Part shown: piece by piece, positions 26,401 through 34,484 of the stretch
Layout: every line of letters starts with the position of its first letter
Position numbering within the stretch: the stretch's first letter is position 1
Translations under genes and position numbers: made by a program
Assembly (NCBI GenBank): GCA_002338445.1
Contig: DDII01000026.1
Span: 1 to 43,097 of the forward strand
Direction of reading: 5' to 3'
Origin: Cellvibrionales bacterium UBA1854
GTDB lineage: Bacteria; Pseudomonadota; Gammaproteobacteria; Pseudomonadales; Porticoccaceae
Length of the DNA: 43,097 nt
The notes under the pieces: model-generated
What the model saw: the letters and a program-made list of their open reading frames with translations, nothing else
Told to the model about the DNA's origin: nothing
Database searches by the model: none

Positions 26401-26949
26401 ATGAATAAAAATATTACTGGGGACTTGTCCGTAGACAGAATCATCTGGTCCCCAAATGCTGACAACAGACCATGTGAAACTGAAATTAACATGCTTGTCA
26501 TTCACAGTATCAGCCTCCCCCCGAATGATTTCGAAAAAAATTTTGTTGATGATTTCTTTACAAATCGTCTTGATGTCTCAGCACATCCTTATTTCCTGAC
26601 CATTGCTCACTTGAAGGTCTCTGCACACCTGTATATTGATCGCTATGGCGTCTTAACTCAGTATGTTCCGCTCAGAAAAAGAGCATGGCATGCTGGTAAA
26701 TCTAGTTTCAAAGGTGAGCATGATTGTAATAATTTTTCAATTGGGATAGAGCTTCAGGGTTCAGATTACACCCCCTATACTAACGAGCAGTATGTTAGGC
26801 TTTGTGGTGTATCCCGTCAGATTATGAAACTTTATCCAAATATTACCACTGAAAGGATTGTAGGACACTGTGATATTGCGCCTGGCCGAAAGACAGATCC
26901 TGGTAGATTATTTGATTGGTCTCGATTTCGTGCTTCGCTGTGTGAATAG
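26401..26949 (+). CDS. ampD: 1,6-anhydro-N-acetylmuramyl-L-alanine amidase AmpD
   Basis: AmpD is the cytoplasmic zinc amidase that removes peptides from anhydromuropeptides during wall recycling. In many relatives its loss induces AmpC beta-lactamase. With the ATG at 26401 the product is 182 residues. Zinc ligands are His35 (VIHSISLP), His156 (GHCDIAP) and Asp166 (KTDPG), close to E. coli His34, His154 and Asp164. KRAWHAGKS and IGIELQGSD are also family motifs. A GTG five codons upstream is an alternative start. It faces ampG tail to tail with only 4 bases between. Confidence 0.95.
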   Translation: MNKNITGDLSVDRIIWSPNADNRPCETEINMLVIHSISLPPNDFEKNFVDDFFTNRLDVSAHPYFLTIAHLKVSAHLYIDRYGVLTQYVPLRKRAWHAGKSSFKGEHDCNNFSIGIELQGSDYTPYTNEQYVRLCGVSRQIMKLYPNITTERIVGHCDIAPGRKTDPGRLFDWSRFRASLCE

Positions 26950-26953
26950 AGAT

Positions 26954-28213
26954 TTACCGATCATATTGAGTTGATTGACTTCCATGCCATGGCGCGACGA
27001 TTAGTAAAAGTAGCATGCCGGGCACAGCGAGAAGTGTGCATAGATAAAAAAAATGTTCCCATCCAAGTGTGTCAACAAGAATTCCTGCCGATGAATTGAA
27101 CAGCGTTCTCGGTAAAGCAGTGAGCGCGGTAAAAAGGGCAAATTGCGTTGCTGCAAATGCTGGATTTGTTGTTCGCGCGATAAATGCGACAAAGGCTGCG
27201 GTACCAAGCCCAACTCCTAAATATTCAAAGCTTATAATTAAGCCTAAAAGCCACACACCCTCTCCAATTCGAGCCAAAATTGCAAAGCCCAAAATAGAAA
27301 TGATCTGAATGAAGCCAAATATCCAGAGTGCTCGGTTGATTCCTATTTTAATCATTATCATCCCACCGGCTATCCCCCCGAAAATCATTGGCCATAGAGC
27401 AGCATGTTTCGCCACTAATCCAATCTGCGTATTGGTAAAACCAAGATCAATATAAAATGGCGTTGCGAGAGCAGTCGCCATGCTATCCCCTAGTTTGTAA
27501 AATAACATGAATGCGAGTATCAAGATTGCAGTATGCATTGGTTGACGATTAAAAAAATCATGAAAGGGTTCTATGATGGCCCTTTGCAAGTTTTGGGGCT
27601 TTTTCTTTGTTACATAAGGCTCGGAGATGATCAAAGTAAATCCAACGCTGATGAGCATAAATGCGCCAGTAATGAAAAATACCGAAGACCAGGGTAAAAA
27701 ATCGGAAAGGATCAAAGCGAGCGAACCAGGGATCAGTCCGGAGATTCGGTATGCATTGACATGGATTGAATTACCCAAGCCTAGTTCTTGATCTGGCAGA
27801 ATTTGGCGACGGTATGCGTCTATTGAAATATCTTGCGTCGCACTCAGAAATGCGATAAACATGCAGACATACGCGACAGACCAAAGGTTAAGCTGTGGGT
27901 TTATTGAACCTAGCACACATATGCAAATAAATAGGGTTAGTTGAGTTAGAAACATCCAACTTCGTCTTATGCCCAGTTTTAAGCCCAAGAAAGACAGAGA
28001 ATATCGGTCCAGCGCAGGTGCCCAAAAAAATTTCCACGTATAGGGAAGGCCGATCAGTGCAAAAAGACCGATTTCTTCGAGTCCCACGCCCTCGCTACGT
28101 AGCCAAGCAGGAATTAAAGTTATTAATAGATATAACGGCATCCCAGAAGAAAAACCGGTGAAGACACAAATAAGCATGCGGCGGTTGAAGAGCGATTGCC
28201 AATAGATCCACAT
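26954..28213 (-). CDS. ampG: Muropeptide permease AmpG (MFS)
   Basis: AmpG imports GlcNAc-anhydro-MurNAc peptides from the periplasm for recycling. The 419-residue protein has about twelve hydrophobic segments and the AmpG-like N-terminal half: GFSSGMPLYLLITLIPAWLR near residues 20-39, LPYTWKFFWAPALDRY near 56-71, and SATQDISIDAYRRQIL near 124-139. It is shorter than E. coli AmpG (491) and so probably lacks extra C-terminal helices. The start is ATG at 28213. Pairing with ampD at a 4-base convergent junction supports the role. Confidence 0.9.
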   Translation of the reverse strand: MWIYWQSLFNRRMLICVFTGFSSGMPLYLLITLIPAWLRSEGVGLEEIGLFALIGLPYTWKFFWAPALDRYSLSFLGLKLGIRRSWMFLTQLTLFICICVLGSINPQLNLWSVAYVCMFIAFLSATQDISIDAYRRQILPDQELGLGNSIHVNAYRISGLIPGSLALILSDFLPWSSVFFITGAFMLISVGFTLIISEPYVTKKKPQNLQRAIIEPFHDFFNRQPMHTAILILAFMLFYKLGDSMATALATPFYIDLGFTNTQIGLVAKHAALWPMIFGGIAGGMIMIKIGINRALWIFGFIQIISILGFAILARIGEGVWLLGLIISFEYLGVGLGTAAFVAFIARTTNPAFAATQFALFTALTALPRTLFNSSAGILVDTLGWEHFFYLCTLLAVPGMLLLLIVAPWHGSQSTQYDR

Positions 28214-28414
28214 GCCAGTCCCTGCGTGTAATTGTTATGCTTTTGCGAGCTTCAGCATAAATCTGTCAGAAAACGTCTCTGTGTCCACGCGGTTGCGTCG
28301 TTTTTAGCAAAGATTTTATCCATAATTTGTTAAAGATTACGCTATTCTGACGTAATTGGAAACATTTGAGCAATAAACTTAAAATTTTAGATGTAATTTA
28401 AAAGGTGATATTAA

Positions 28415-28882
28415 ATGCGCAGAGTGCTCATACTTTTCTTGATCATTTTTATTATTGATCTTTACATGATGATCAATGCAAGCGCTGCTATTGGTTTGAG
28501 TTTGTTAGCATTGTGGCTTTTCCTATCCAGCTGTTTCGGAATTTATCTCATAAGGAAGCAAGGTTTGCGAGCAGTTATGCTAGCAAGACAGACGATCGAA
28601 AAGAGAGAATTACCTGAAAACATCATATTCAGGAGTATGTTAGCGTTTTTCTCAGGAGTGCTTCTTATAATCCCGGGATTAATTACTGATTTTTTTGGAT
28701 TAGTTTTTCTCATGCCAAATGTTAAGTCTGTTTTTATAGCCTTAATCCGACGGAAGCTTAGTATGTGGGTTACCTCTCTTTTTAATGCAACGTTAACAAA
28801 AAACTCATTTTCATCTCGATCACCTATCTCCTCGAAAGTCATTGAGGGCGAGCTTGCAGAGGGTGATGACAAACCTGGGTAA
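28415..28882 (+). CDS. fxsA: FxsA family membrane protein
   Basis: FxsA is a small inner-membrane protein; overproduction in E. coli relieves F exclusion of phage T7, and its normal role is unknown. The 155-residue product has two or three hydrophobic segments near residues 3-50 and 70-95. The family region runs from RKQGLRAVMLARQ, through RELPEN, to LLIIPGLITDFFGLVFLMP. The charged, Ser-rich C-terminus (about 120-155) is variable. The start ATG has AAAGGTGA upstream. The gene lies directly upstream of groES, as in E. coli and Pseudomonas. Confidence 0.88.
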   Translation: MRRVLILFLIIFIIDLYMMINASAAIGLSLLALWLFLSSCFGIYLIRKQGLRAVMLARQTIEKRELPENIIFRSMLAFFSGVLLIIPGLITDFFGLVFLMPNVKSVFIALIRRKLSMWVTSLFNATLTKNSFSSRSPISSKVIEGELAEGDDKPG

Positions 28883-28940
28883 TTTTTAAGCTTGCAAAAA
28901 AAGGTTATTTATTAATTTTAATAAAAAAAACTAGCATGCC

Positions 28941-28969
28941 CTTGAAAAGTGTTTAGTTCGCCTCCATGT
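28941..28969 (+). promoter_or_regulatory. Sigma-32-like heat-shock promoter for groESL
   Basis: CTTGAA(A) at 28941-28947 and CTCCATGT at 28962-28969 resemble the sigma-32 consensus CTTGAA and CCCCATNT, with a 15-base spacer. Transcription would start near 28977, leaving a leader of about 90 bases before groES. I saw no CIRCE element, so control is probably by RpoH. Confidence 0.7.
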
Positions 28970-29065
28970 ACGACGTTAAAGAGGGGTTGCGTGATGAACT
29001 AGCGTAATAGAGAAGCGTAATCGAAAAGTCATTAATTGCAGATAGACCAACTGGAGAAAATAAGC

Positions 29066-29356
29066 ATGAAAATTCGCCCATTACACGATCGCGTGATCGT
29101 ACGTCGGCAGGAAGAAGAACAAACAACGGCCGGGGGAATACTCCTCCCAGGCTCTGCTCAGGAAAAACCAAACCAAGGTGTGGTGGTCGCTGTTGGTTCG
29201 GGTCGCGTGCTTGATAGTGGTGAGACTAGAGCGGTAGATGTAGGCATTGGGGATACGGTCGTGTTTGGTAAGTATGCTGGTAGCGACACTATAGAGCTTG
29301 ATGGAGAGGAACTAGTAATTTTAAGCGAATCGGACATCAAGGCAGTCATCGGATAA
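29066..29356 (+). CDS. groES: Co-chaperonin GroES
   Basis: GroES is the heptameric lid of the GroEL folding chamber. I choose ATG at 29066, which gives the standard 96-residue protein beginning MKIRPLHDRVIV, with CTGGAG upstream. A start ten codons earlier is in frame but adds residues unlike the family. The mobile loop that binds GroEL lies near residues 16-32 (EEQTTAGGILLPG). Downstream, 75 bases separate it from groEL. It should be co-transcribed from the heat-shock promoter. Confidence 0.97.
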   Translation: MKIRPLHDRVIVRRQEEEQTTAGGILLPGSAQEKPNQGVVVAVGSGRVLDSGETRAVDVGIGDTVVFGKYAGSDTIELDGEELVILSESDIKAVIG

Positions 29357-29431
29357 TAAAACCGGTGATAAACTAATGTTGTATAAACTTTTTTGTTCAA
29401 ACTGTATATATATTTGCAAAGGAAATAAATC

Positions 29432-31090
29432 ATGGCAGCGAAACAGGTAAAATTTGGCGACAGTGCTCGTCAAGATATGCTCGAAGGGGTAAATGTGTTA
29501 GCTAATGCGGTAAAAGTAACACTTGGCCCAAAAGGTAGAAACGTTATTTTGGATAAATCATTCGGAGCCCCAACGGTTACAAAAGATGGAGTTTCAGTCG
29601 CGAAAGAAATTGAGTTAAAAGATAAGCTCCAGAATATGGGAGCTCAAATGGTGAAAGAAGTGGCATCTAAGGCTTCAGATGATGCCGGTGATGGAACAAC
29701 GACGGCGACCGTGCTAGCCCAAACTATTGTTACAGAGGGCCTAAAATCAGTGGCGGCTGGAATGAATCCAATGGATCTCAAGCGAGGAATCGACAAGGCA
29801 GTTATTTCCGCGGTGTCGGAGATTGCAGCCGTAGCGCGGCCTTGCTCTGATTCAAAGGAAATAGCACAGGTCGGTACAATCTCAGCCAACAGTGATACAT
29901 TAGTGGGGGACATTATCGCAGAGGCGATGGAGAAGGTTGGAAAAGAGGGTGTTATTACCGTCGAAGAAGGGTCTGGTCTGGAAAATGAGTTGGACATTGT
30001 CGAGGGAATGCAGTTCGACCGGGGATACTTATCACCTTATTTCGTAAATAATCAAGAAAATATGAGCACGGAACAAGAATCGCCTTTGATTTTATTGGCA
30101 GACAAGAAAATCTCAAACATACGAGAATTGCTCCCACTCTTAGAGTCAGTGGCTAAAGCGGGAAAGCCTTTAATGATAATAGCCGAGGATGTAGAAGGGG
30201 AAGCACTTGCAACACTTGTGGTAAACAACTTACGAGGTATTGTTAAAGTAAGCGCGTGCAAGGCCCCTGGATTTGGCGATAGAAGAAAAGCGATGTTGGA
30301 AGACATAGCAATCCTCACGGGCGGGACAGTAATTTCTGAAGAAGTGGGTCTTGACCTGGAGTCGGCGACGCTAGAGCACTTAGGAACTGCCAAAAGGGTC
30401 ACCATGACAAAGGAAAATACGACGCTTGTAGATGGAGCAGGAGAGCACGCAGCCATCGAAGCCAGAGTGAAACAAATACGCATTCAAATTGAGGAAACTA
30501 CCTCTGATTATGATAAAGAAAAGCTTCAAGAGCGTGTAGCGAAGCTTGCTGGGGGGGTAGCCGTCATCAAAGTGGGTGCCTCGACAGAAATTGAAATGAA
30601 GGAGAAAAAAGCAAGAGTTGAAGACGCCTTACATGCGACCAGAGCAGCTGTCGAAGAGGGTGTAGTAGCCGGAGGAGGTGTGGCACTTATTCGGGTTATT
30701 CAATCTATTGGCGGTCTTAAAGGCGATAACGAGGATCAGACCGTGGGCGTCGGTATTGCGCTGCGAGCTATGGAGGCTCCTCTCCGTCAGATCGTTGAAA
30801 ACGCTGGCGACGAAGGCTCTGTAGTTGTTGATAAAGTAAAGCATGGGTCTGGCAACTTCGGTTACAATGCTGCCAGTGGTGAATACGGAGATATGATCGA
30901 CATGGGTATCTTAGATCCAGCAAAGGTAACACGGACTGCATTGCAGGCGGCAGCCTCCATAGCCGGCCTGATGCTTACAACCGAAGCCATGGTCGCAGAA
31001 GTTCCAGAAGATTCCGCTGCTCCGGCTATGCCTGATATGGGAGGTATGGGAGGTATGGGAGGCATGGGAGGTATGGGCGGCATGATGTAG
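29432..31090 (+). CDS. groL: Chaperonin GroEL
   Basis: GroEL forms the double-ring ATP-dependent folding chamber. The 552-residue protein begins MAAKQVKFGDSARQ and carries DGTTTATVLAQ near residues 87-97, the apical GFGDRRKAML near 281-290, and AAVEEGVVAGGGVAL near 405-419. The flexible C-terminal Gly-Gly-Met tail is complete. The tail is encoded by a 9-base tandem repeat. A strong terminator follows at 31113-31146. Confidence 0.98.
   Translation: MAAKQVKFGDSARQDMLEGVNVLANAVKVTLGPKGRNVILDKSFGAPTVTKDGVSVAKEIELKDKLQNMGAQMVKEVASKASDDAGDGTTTATVLAQTIVTEGLKSVAAGMNPMDLKRGIDKAVISAVSEIAAVARPCSDSKEIAQVGTISANSDTLVGDIIAEAMEKVGKEGVITVEEGSGLENELDIVEGMQFDRGYLSPYFVNNQENMSTEQESPLILLADKKISNIRELLPLLESVAKAGKPLMIIAEDVEGEALATLVVNNLRGIVKVSACKAPGFGDRRKAMLEDIAILTGGTVISEEVGLDLESATLEHLGTAKRVTMTKENTTLVDGAGEHAAIEARVKQIRIQIEETTSDYDKEKLQERVAKLAGGVAVIKVGASTEIEMKEKKARVEDALHATRAAVEEGVVAGGGVALIRVIQSIGGLKGDNEDQTVGVGIALRAMEAPLRQIVENAGDEGSVVVDKVKHGSGNFGYNAASGEYGDMIDMGILDPAKVTRTALQAAASIAGLMLTTEAMVAEVPEDSAAPAMPDMGGMGGMGGMGGMGGMM
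31037..31081 (+). repeat. 9-base tandem repeat coding for the GroEL GGM tail
   Basis: Five in-frame copies of ATGGG(A/C)GG(T/C) run without gaps over 31037-31081. They encode Met-Gly-Gly units. The first two copies are identical and the others differ only at third positions. Slippage could change tail length between strains. Confidence 0.9.
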
Positions 31091-31112
31091 CCCCTCACAG
31101 ATAGTGTATGTA

Positions 31113-31146
31113 AGGCCCTGTTTTTTACAAGACAGGGCTTTTTTTT
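31113..31146 (+). terminator. Intrinsic terminator of groESL
   Basis: GCCCTGT (31115-31121) and ACAGGGC (31132-31138) form a perfect 7-bp GC-rich stem around a 10-base loop. A run of eight T follows (31139-31146). It lies 23 bases after the groEL stop. Confidence 0.93.
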
Positions 31147-31253
31147 AAATCTTAATATTTTCTTTTTTTAAGTGTGTCAATAAGTGAAGCCTCTTTATTT
31201 AATCGTTATACTTCAGTTGTGAGAGGTTTAAAGCATGATGGAGATCTGGTGAA

Positions 31254-32018
31254 ATGGTGGATCGCTCAAAAGGACGAATGGGTCCGATAGTGCCCCAAAG
31301 AGATGGTGTTACCACAAATCTCGGCGCTAGTCCTCGATCAAATGATAGATCATTATCTGTTGGTGCGAAGGCTGAGCGTTCAGGAATGAGTTTGATCTGG
31401 AGGGTATTTTTAGTGGGGTTTTTTATGATAACCATGGCGGGGATCGGCTTTGGTTTGAGAGAATTTTCTGTTTTGCAGTTTAATCATAATCAGCTTCTTG
31501 AGCGCTTCGAGGCGTTAGATTCCAGATTAAATGTCGCTGACGAATCATTGGTGAAGTCCGGTGCAGCATTGCAATTAAAAATTAGTCATCAACAAGATGA
31601 ACTACAAAAACATTGGTCGGAAATTAAAAAACTGTGGGGTGTGGCAAATGACCGTAACAAGAGTAGGATAGCGAAAAATCAAACCGACATCACATTTTTA
31701 GCAACTAAGCGCATCGCCAATGAGAAATTTGCTGGTCAATTAGATGAAAAGATTGGTTCTCAGATTAAACGACTGGAAGTATTAAGCGCCAAATACTTGG
31801 AAGCAAGCGCAGATTTGACGAGTGTCTTCAGTCAAATACGTGCAATGAAAGATGATCAAGCTAAGGAAATGGATCTTATTAAATTATTGGAATTACAGCT
31901 TAAAAATCATCAGGAGGCTATCGAGTCTATGGATGGTTTTCGGAGAAACATAAATCAGAAGATTTATGATTTGGAACAACGAAAATCCAGAGAGACTGCC
32001 GCTGTTATAGTTCAATAG
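31254..32018 (+). CDS. Unrecognised membrane-anchored coiled-coil protein
   Basis: I cannot assign a function. The 254-residue product has a basic, Ser/Gly-rich cytoplasmic N-terminus (1-45), one hydrophobic segment at about 46-67 (VFLVGFFMITMAGIGFGL), and a long charged helical region (about 75-245) with heptad-like Leu/Ile spacing, so probably a coiled coil. By the positive-inside rule the long region would be periplasmic. There is no cysteine, enzyme motif or lipobox. The ATG at 31254 has GGAG (31240-31243) upstream. It stands alone between the groESL terminator and the sbcB relic. Similar one-helix coiled-coil proteins of unknown role occur in gammaproteobacteria (from memory). Confidence 0.75.
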   Translation: MVDRSKGRMGPIVPQRDGVTTNLGASPRSNDRSLSVGAKAERSGMSLIWRVFLVGFFMITMAGIGFGLREFSVLQFNHNQLLERFEALDSRLNVADESLVKSGAALQLKISHQQDELQKHWSEIKKLWGVANDRNKSRIAKNQTDITFLATKRIANEKFAGQLDEKIGSQIKRLEVLSAKYLEASADLTSVFSQIRAMKDDQAKEMDLIKLLELQLKNHQEAIESMDGFRRNINQKIYDLEQRKSRETAAVIVQ

Positions 32019-32285
32019 GCCAAAAAGTTTGAAAATCCCCTCCCTAAAAGCAACGCAGTAGGTAAATGGATAGCAAAACACTTTAGGAATTTATTTTTAA
32101 GCTGCCTTGGCAGTTTTAAAGTTGTATAGCTATAACTTTCAAGTTATTTATCATTAAAATCTATTGATTTAACGGCAAACGTTGGTGTTATTGAGGGTAA
32201 CCAGAATGCGTTTAGAGAAGTTTCTAGTTCTCTTTCATATTGAAATCAAACCATCATAATTTGCGCGTAATCTCCTCATAAAGGG
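32019..32285. other. Intergenic stretch with two weak inverted repeats
   Basis: No gene is visible in these 267 bases. AAGCTGC-CTTG-GCAGTTT (about 32099-32116) can form a hairpin with a CUUG tetraloop and G-U pairing in the stem, but only a short T-run follows. It may end the upstream gene. AAAGTT (32118-32123) and AACTTT (32134-32139) form a further weak inverted repeat. A ribosome-binding-like AAAGGG at 32280-32285 precedes the sbcB relic. Confidence 0.4.
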
Positions 32286-33373
32286 ATGGCTATTATGGCG
32301 AAGACATTCTATTGGTTCGGCTATGAGACGACAAGCGTTAATCTGGCAACGGACAGGGTTAGTCAGTTTGCCGGATTACGCACTGATTGGGAACTCAATG
32401 TAATTGGTGAGCCGCTGGTTATCCATCGCAAGCTGCAGGCGGATATTTTACCTTATTCTGCCGCCTGTATTATTACTGGGATCTCCGTAACAAGCAGAGG
32501 GAAAGGGCTGCTATGAGCCACAACTTTTTGCATATGCACTGAAGTGCAGCAGTAAATTATTTGTAAAACGTTTTTTTAACGTCAAATATGGCGACTTTTT
32601 CCTACGCATTTCCGGTAACTTATCGCCTAAACATCATTACAATGCCTTGATGATGCCCCTGATGATACATCCAACAAACCAAAATGCTATTATTTGTGCA
32701 AACCTTTCTCATGATCCACGTATTTTTAATGATCCTTTTGGGGAATTACAACATCGGGCTTTTAAATGTAACTCAGCGCGTATAGAAAATATTGATTCAC
32801 CGTCACTTTTGAGCGTGCATTTAAATAGATCCCCGATGGTAGCAACTCCTAGATTAATTGATAGTCAAATTACGAGAAGGCTTTATATTGACTTAGATAA
32901 ATGTCGGGCCACTTGACATTCTCTAAAAACTGTGGAGCTCAAGGATAAATTGCGTCGACTTTATTTAGTTAGAGGGCACACGCGAAACGATTTTGTTGAA
33001 CAGCAACTTCATGATGGCTTCCCAACAAACTTTGATAAACCTATGTTGGAGGATATTCGCGCCGATGCTGCGAATTGTATTGCTCCTGCTATTGTCAAAT
33101 TCTCGGATCCAGGTTACAAACAACTTCTAATTAACTATCACGCAGTTTTTTTTCAACGTCATTATCTAATCATGAGATGCTAACATGGCATGAAGATTGT
33201 ATTTTTAGACTGACAAGTAAAAGTTCCCGATATCTCACAATGCAGCAATTTAATAGCGAAATAATTGCGTTATTGAATAATGACAATTGCACCAAAGAAA
33301 AAAAACTGAATTACTGTCCGACCTAATAGATCGGGGAAAGAAAGTACCCACTAAGTTTACTTTGCTATCTTAA
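32286..33373 (+). pseudogene. sbcB: Decayed exonuclease I gene (sbcB relic)
   Basis: Translated pieces match E. coli exonuclease I in order. At 32286-32500 the relic resembles the N-terminus (YET..., LATDRVSQFAGLRTD, NVIGEP, ITGIS). At 32560-32910 it resembles the middle (FLRISG, PLMIHPTNQNAII, SVHLNRSPMVA). At 32932-33350 it resembles the C-terminal half (VEQQLHDGF, LLINYHA, LTMQQFNSEIIALL). Damage seen: the catalytic Asp of HDYET is Gly (FGYET), a frameshift lies at about 32500-32511, some 200 internal residues are missing, TGA interrupts at 32914-32916, and further frameshifts fall in a T8 run (33146-33153) and an A8 run (33298-33305). The functional protein is a 3'-5' single-strand DNA exonuclease of about 475 residues. 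No active enzyme can come from this copy. The match is from memory, without alignment software. Confidence 0.88.
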
Positions 33374-33449
33374 TTTTTCTTCGCAGATAAAGTAAAGTCT
33401 TCGTATAAATCATCAAAGCGCCCTCGGCTAGAAATTTTGGAGACAGAGA

Positions 33450-34463
33450 GTGAAGTTTACAGGATCTCATATAGTATCCATTGACCAGTTCCAGAGAGAT
33501 GATGTGGACCTGGTTTTCCAGGTTGCTGATAATATGGAACCATACGCTCTCCGAAAACGTGTAACTAGAGTTTTGGAAGGAGCCATTTTGGGGAATATGT
33601 TTTTTGAGGCCAGTACTCGTACTCGTGTAAGTTTCGGATCTGCCTTTAACTTATTGGGCGGACAAGTGCGGGAGACAGCTGGTTTTGCCAGTTCAGCACT
33701 GGTGAAGGGTGAGTCCCTTCAGGATACTGCTCGAGTGCTCTCTGGCTTCAGTGACGTGATATGTATGCGACATCCTGCCGCGGGATCCGTGGCTAAATTT
33801 GCTTCGGCTAGTCGCGTGCCTGTTATAAGTGGAGGTGATGGTGATAATGAGCATCCCACGCAGGCCTTGCTTGATTTGTATACAATTCGTAAAGAAATGA
33901 AGGATAAGGGCAGACCAATTGACGGATTAAAAATCGCAATGATTGGCGATCTACGATATGGAAGAACAGTACACTCATTATCCAAGTTGCTCGGTTTATA
34001 CAAAGACGTGGAATTTGTGTTGATCTCTCCTCAAGAATTATCATTACCAAAAAATATATTAGAGTTAGTTCGCAGTTTAGGATTAAAAGTGTCGTGTTCA
34101 GATCACTTAACTGAAAGTATCGCAGATGTTGATATAGTCTACTCCACTCGCATTCAAGAAGAGCGATTTCCAAGTAAGCAGCAAGCTGATTTTTACAGGG
34201 GCAGATTTCGATTGAATCAGGCAATCTATACGGAATTTTGTCAGCCAAATACCGTGATTATGCACCCGTTGCCACGTGATTCCAGGAGTGATGCTAATGA
34301 GTTAGATAGCGACTTAGATGATAATCCCAATCTCGCAATTTTTCGTCAAACAGATAATGGCTTGTTAGTGCGTATGGCTCTTTTCGCTCTGGTTTTAGAT
34401 GTTGTTGATAAAGTAGAAGGGTATTCATATGCTGCGCGTTGGTACAATGAGCGTCAGAACTAG
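33450..34463 (+). CDS. pyrB: Aspartate carbamoyltransferase catalytic chain
   Basis: PyrB condenses carbamoyl phosphate and aspartate in pyrimidine synthesis. The 337-residue product has the carbamoyl phosphate loop S55-TRTR, the LVKGESLQDT loop near residues 83-92, HPTQALLDLY near 133-142, and the C-terminal HPLPRDSR. It is longer than E. coli PyrB (311) and begins with the extra segment KFTGSHIVSIDQFQRDDV, as in a subset of marine gammaproteobacterial enzymes. The start is GTG at 33450 with TTGGAGA upstream. No pyrI regulatory gene or pyrC lies beside it, so allosteric control by PyrI is not shown here. Confidence 0.95.
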   Translation: MKFTGSHIVSIDQFQRDDVDLVFQVADNMEPYALRKRVTRVLEGAILGNMFFEASTRTRVSFGSAFNLLGGQVRETAGFASSALVKGESLQDTARVLSGFSDVICMRHPAAGSVAKFASASRVPVISGGDGDNEHPTQALLDLYTIRKEMKDKGRPIDGLKIAMIGDLRYGRTVHSLSKLLGLYKDVEFVLISPQELSLPKNILELVRSLGLKVSCSDHLTESIADVDIVYSTRIQEERFPSKQQADFYRGRFRLNQAIYTEFCQPNTVIMHPLPRDSRSDANELDSDLDDNPNLAIFRQTDNGLLVRMALFALVLDVVDKVEGYSYAARWYNERQN

Positions 34464-34484
34464 AATAAGTCGCGGAGTAGAAGA

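Noticed and set aside
28912..28928. AT-only palindrome TTATTAATTTTAATAA after fxsA
   Set aside because: It has a two-base loop and no GC pairs, so it is unlikely to act as a terminator.
29036..29065. In-frame start ten codons upstream of groES
   Set aside because: The ATG at 29066 gives the standard MKIRPLHD start and has CTGGAG at a good distance.
32286..33183. Three separate small hypothetical genes
   Set aside because: Read in order they match successive parts of exonuclease I, so they are pieces of one broken gene and not independent genes.
33140..33310. Sequencing error as the full explanation of the sbcB damage
   Set aside because: The two homopolymer frameshifts could be errors, but the internal deletion, the TGA at 32914-32916 and the Asp-to-Gly change cannot be explained that way.
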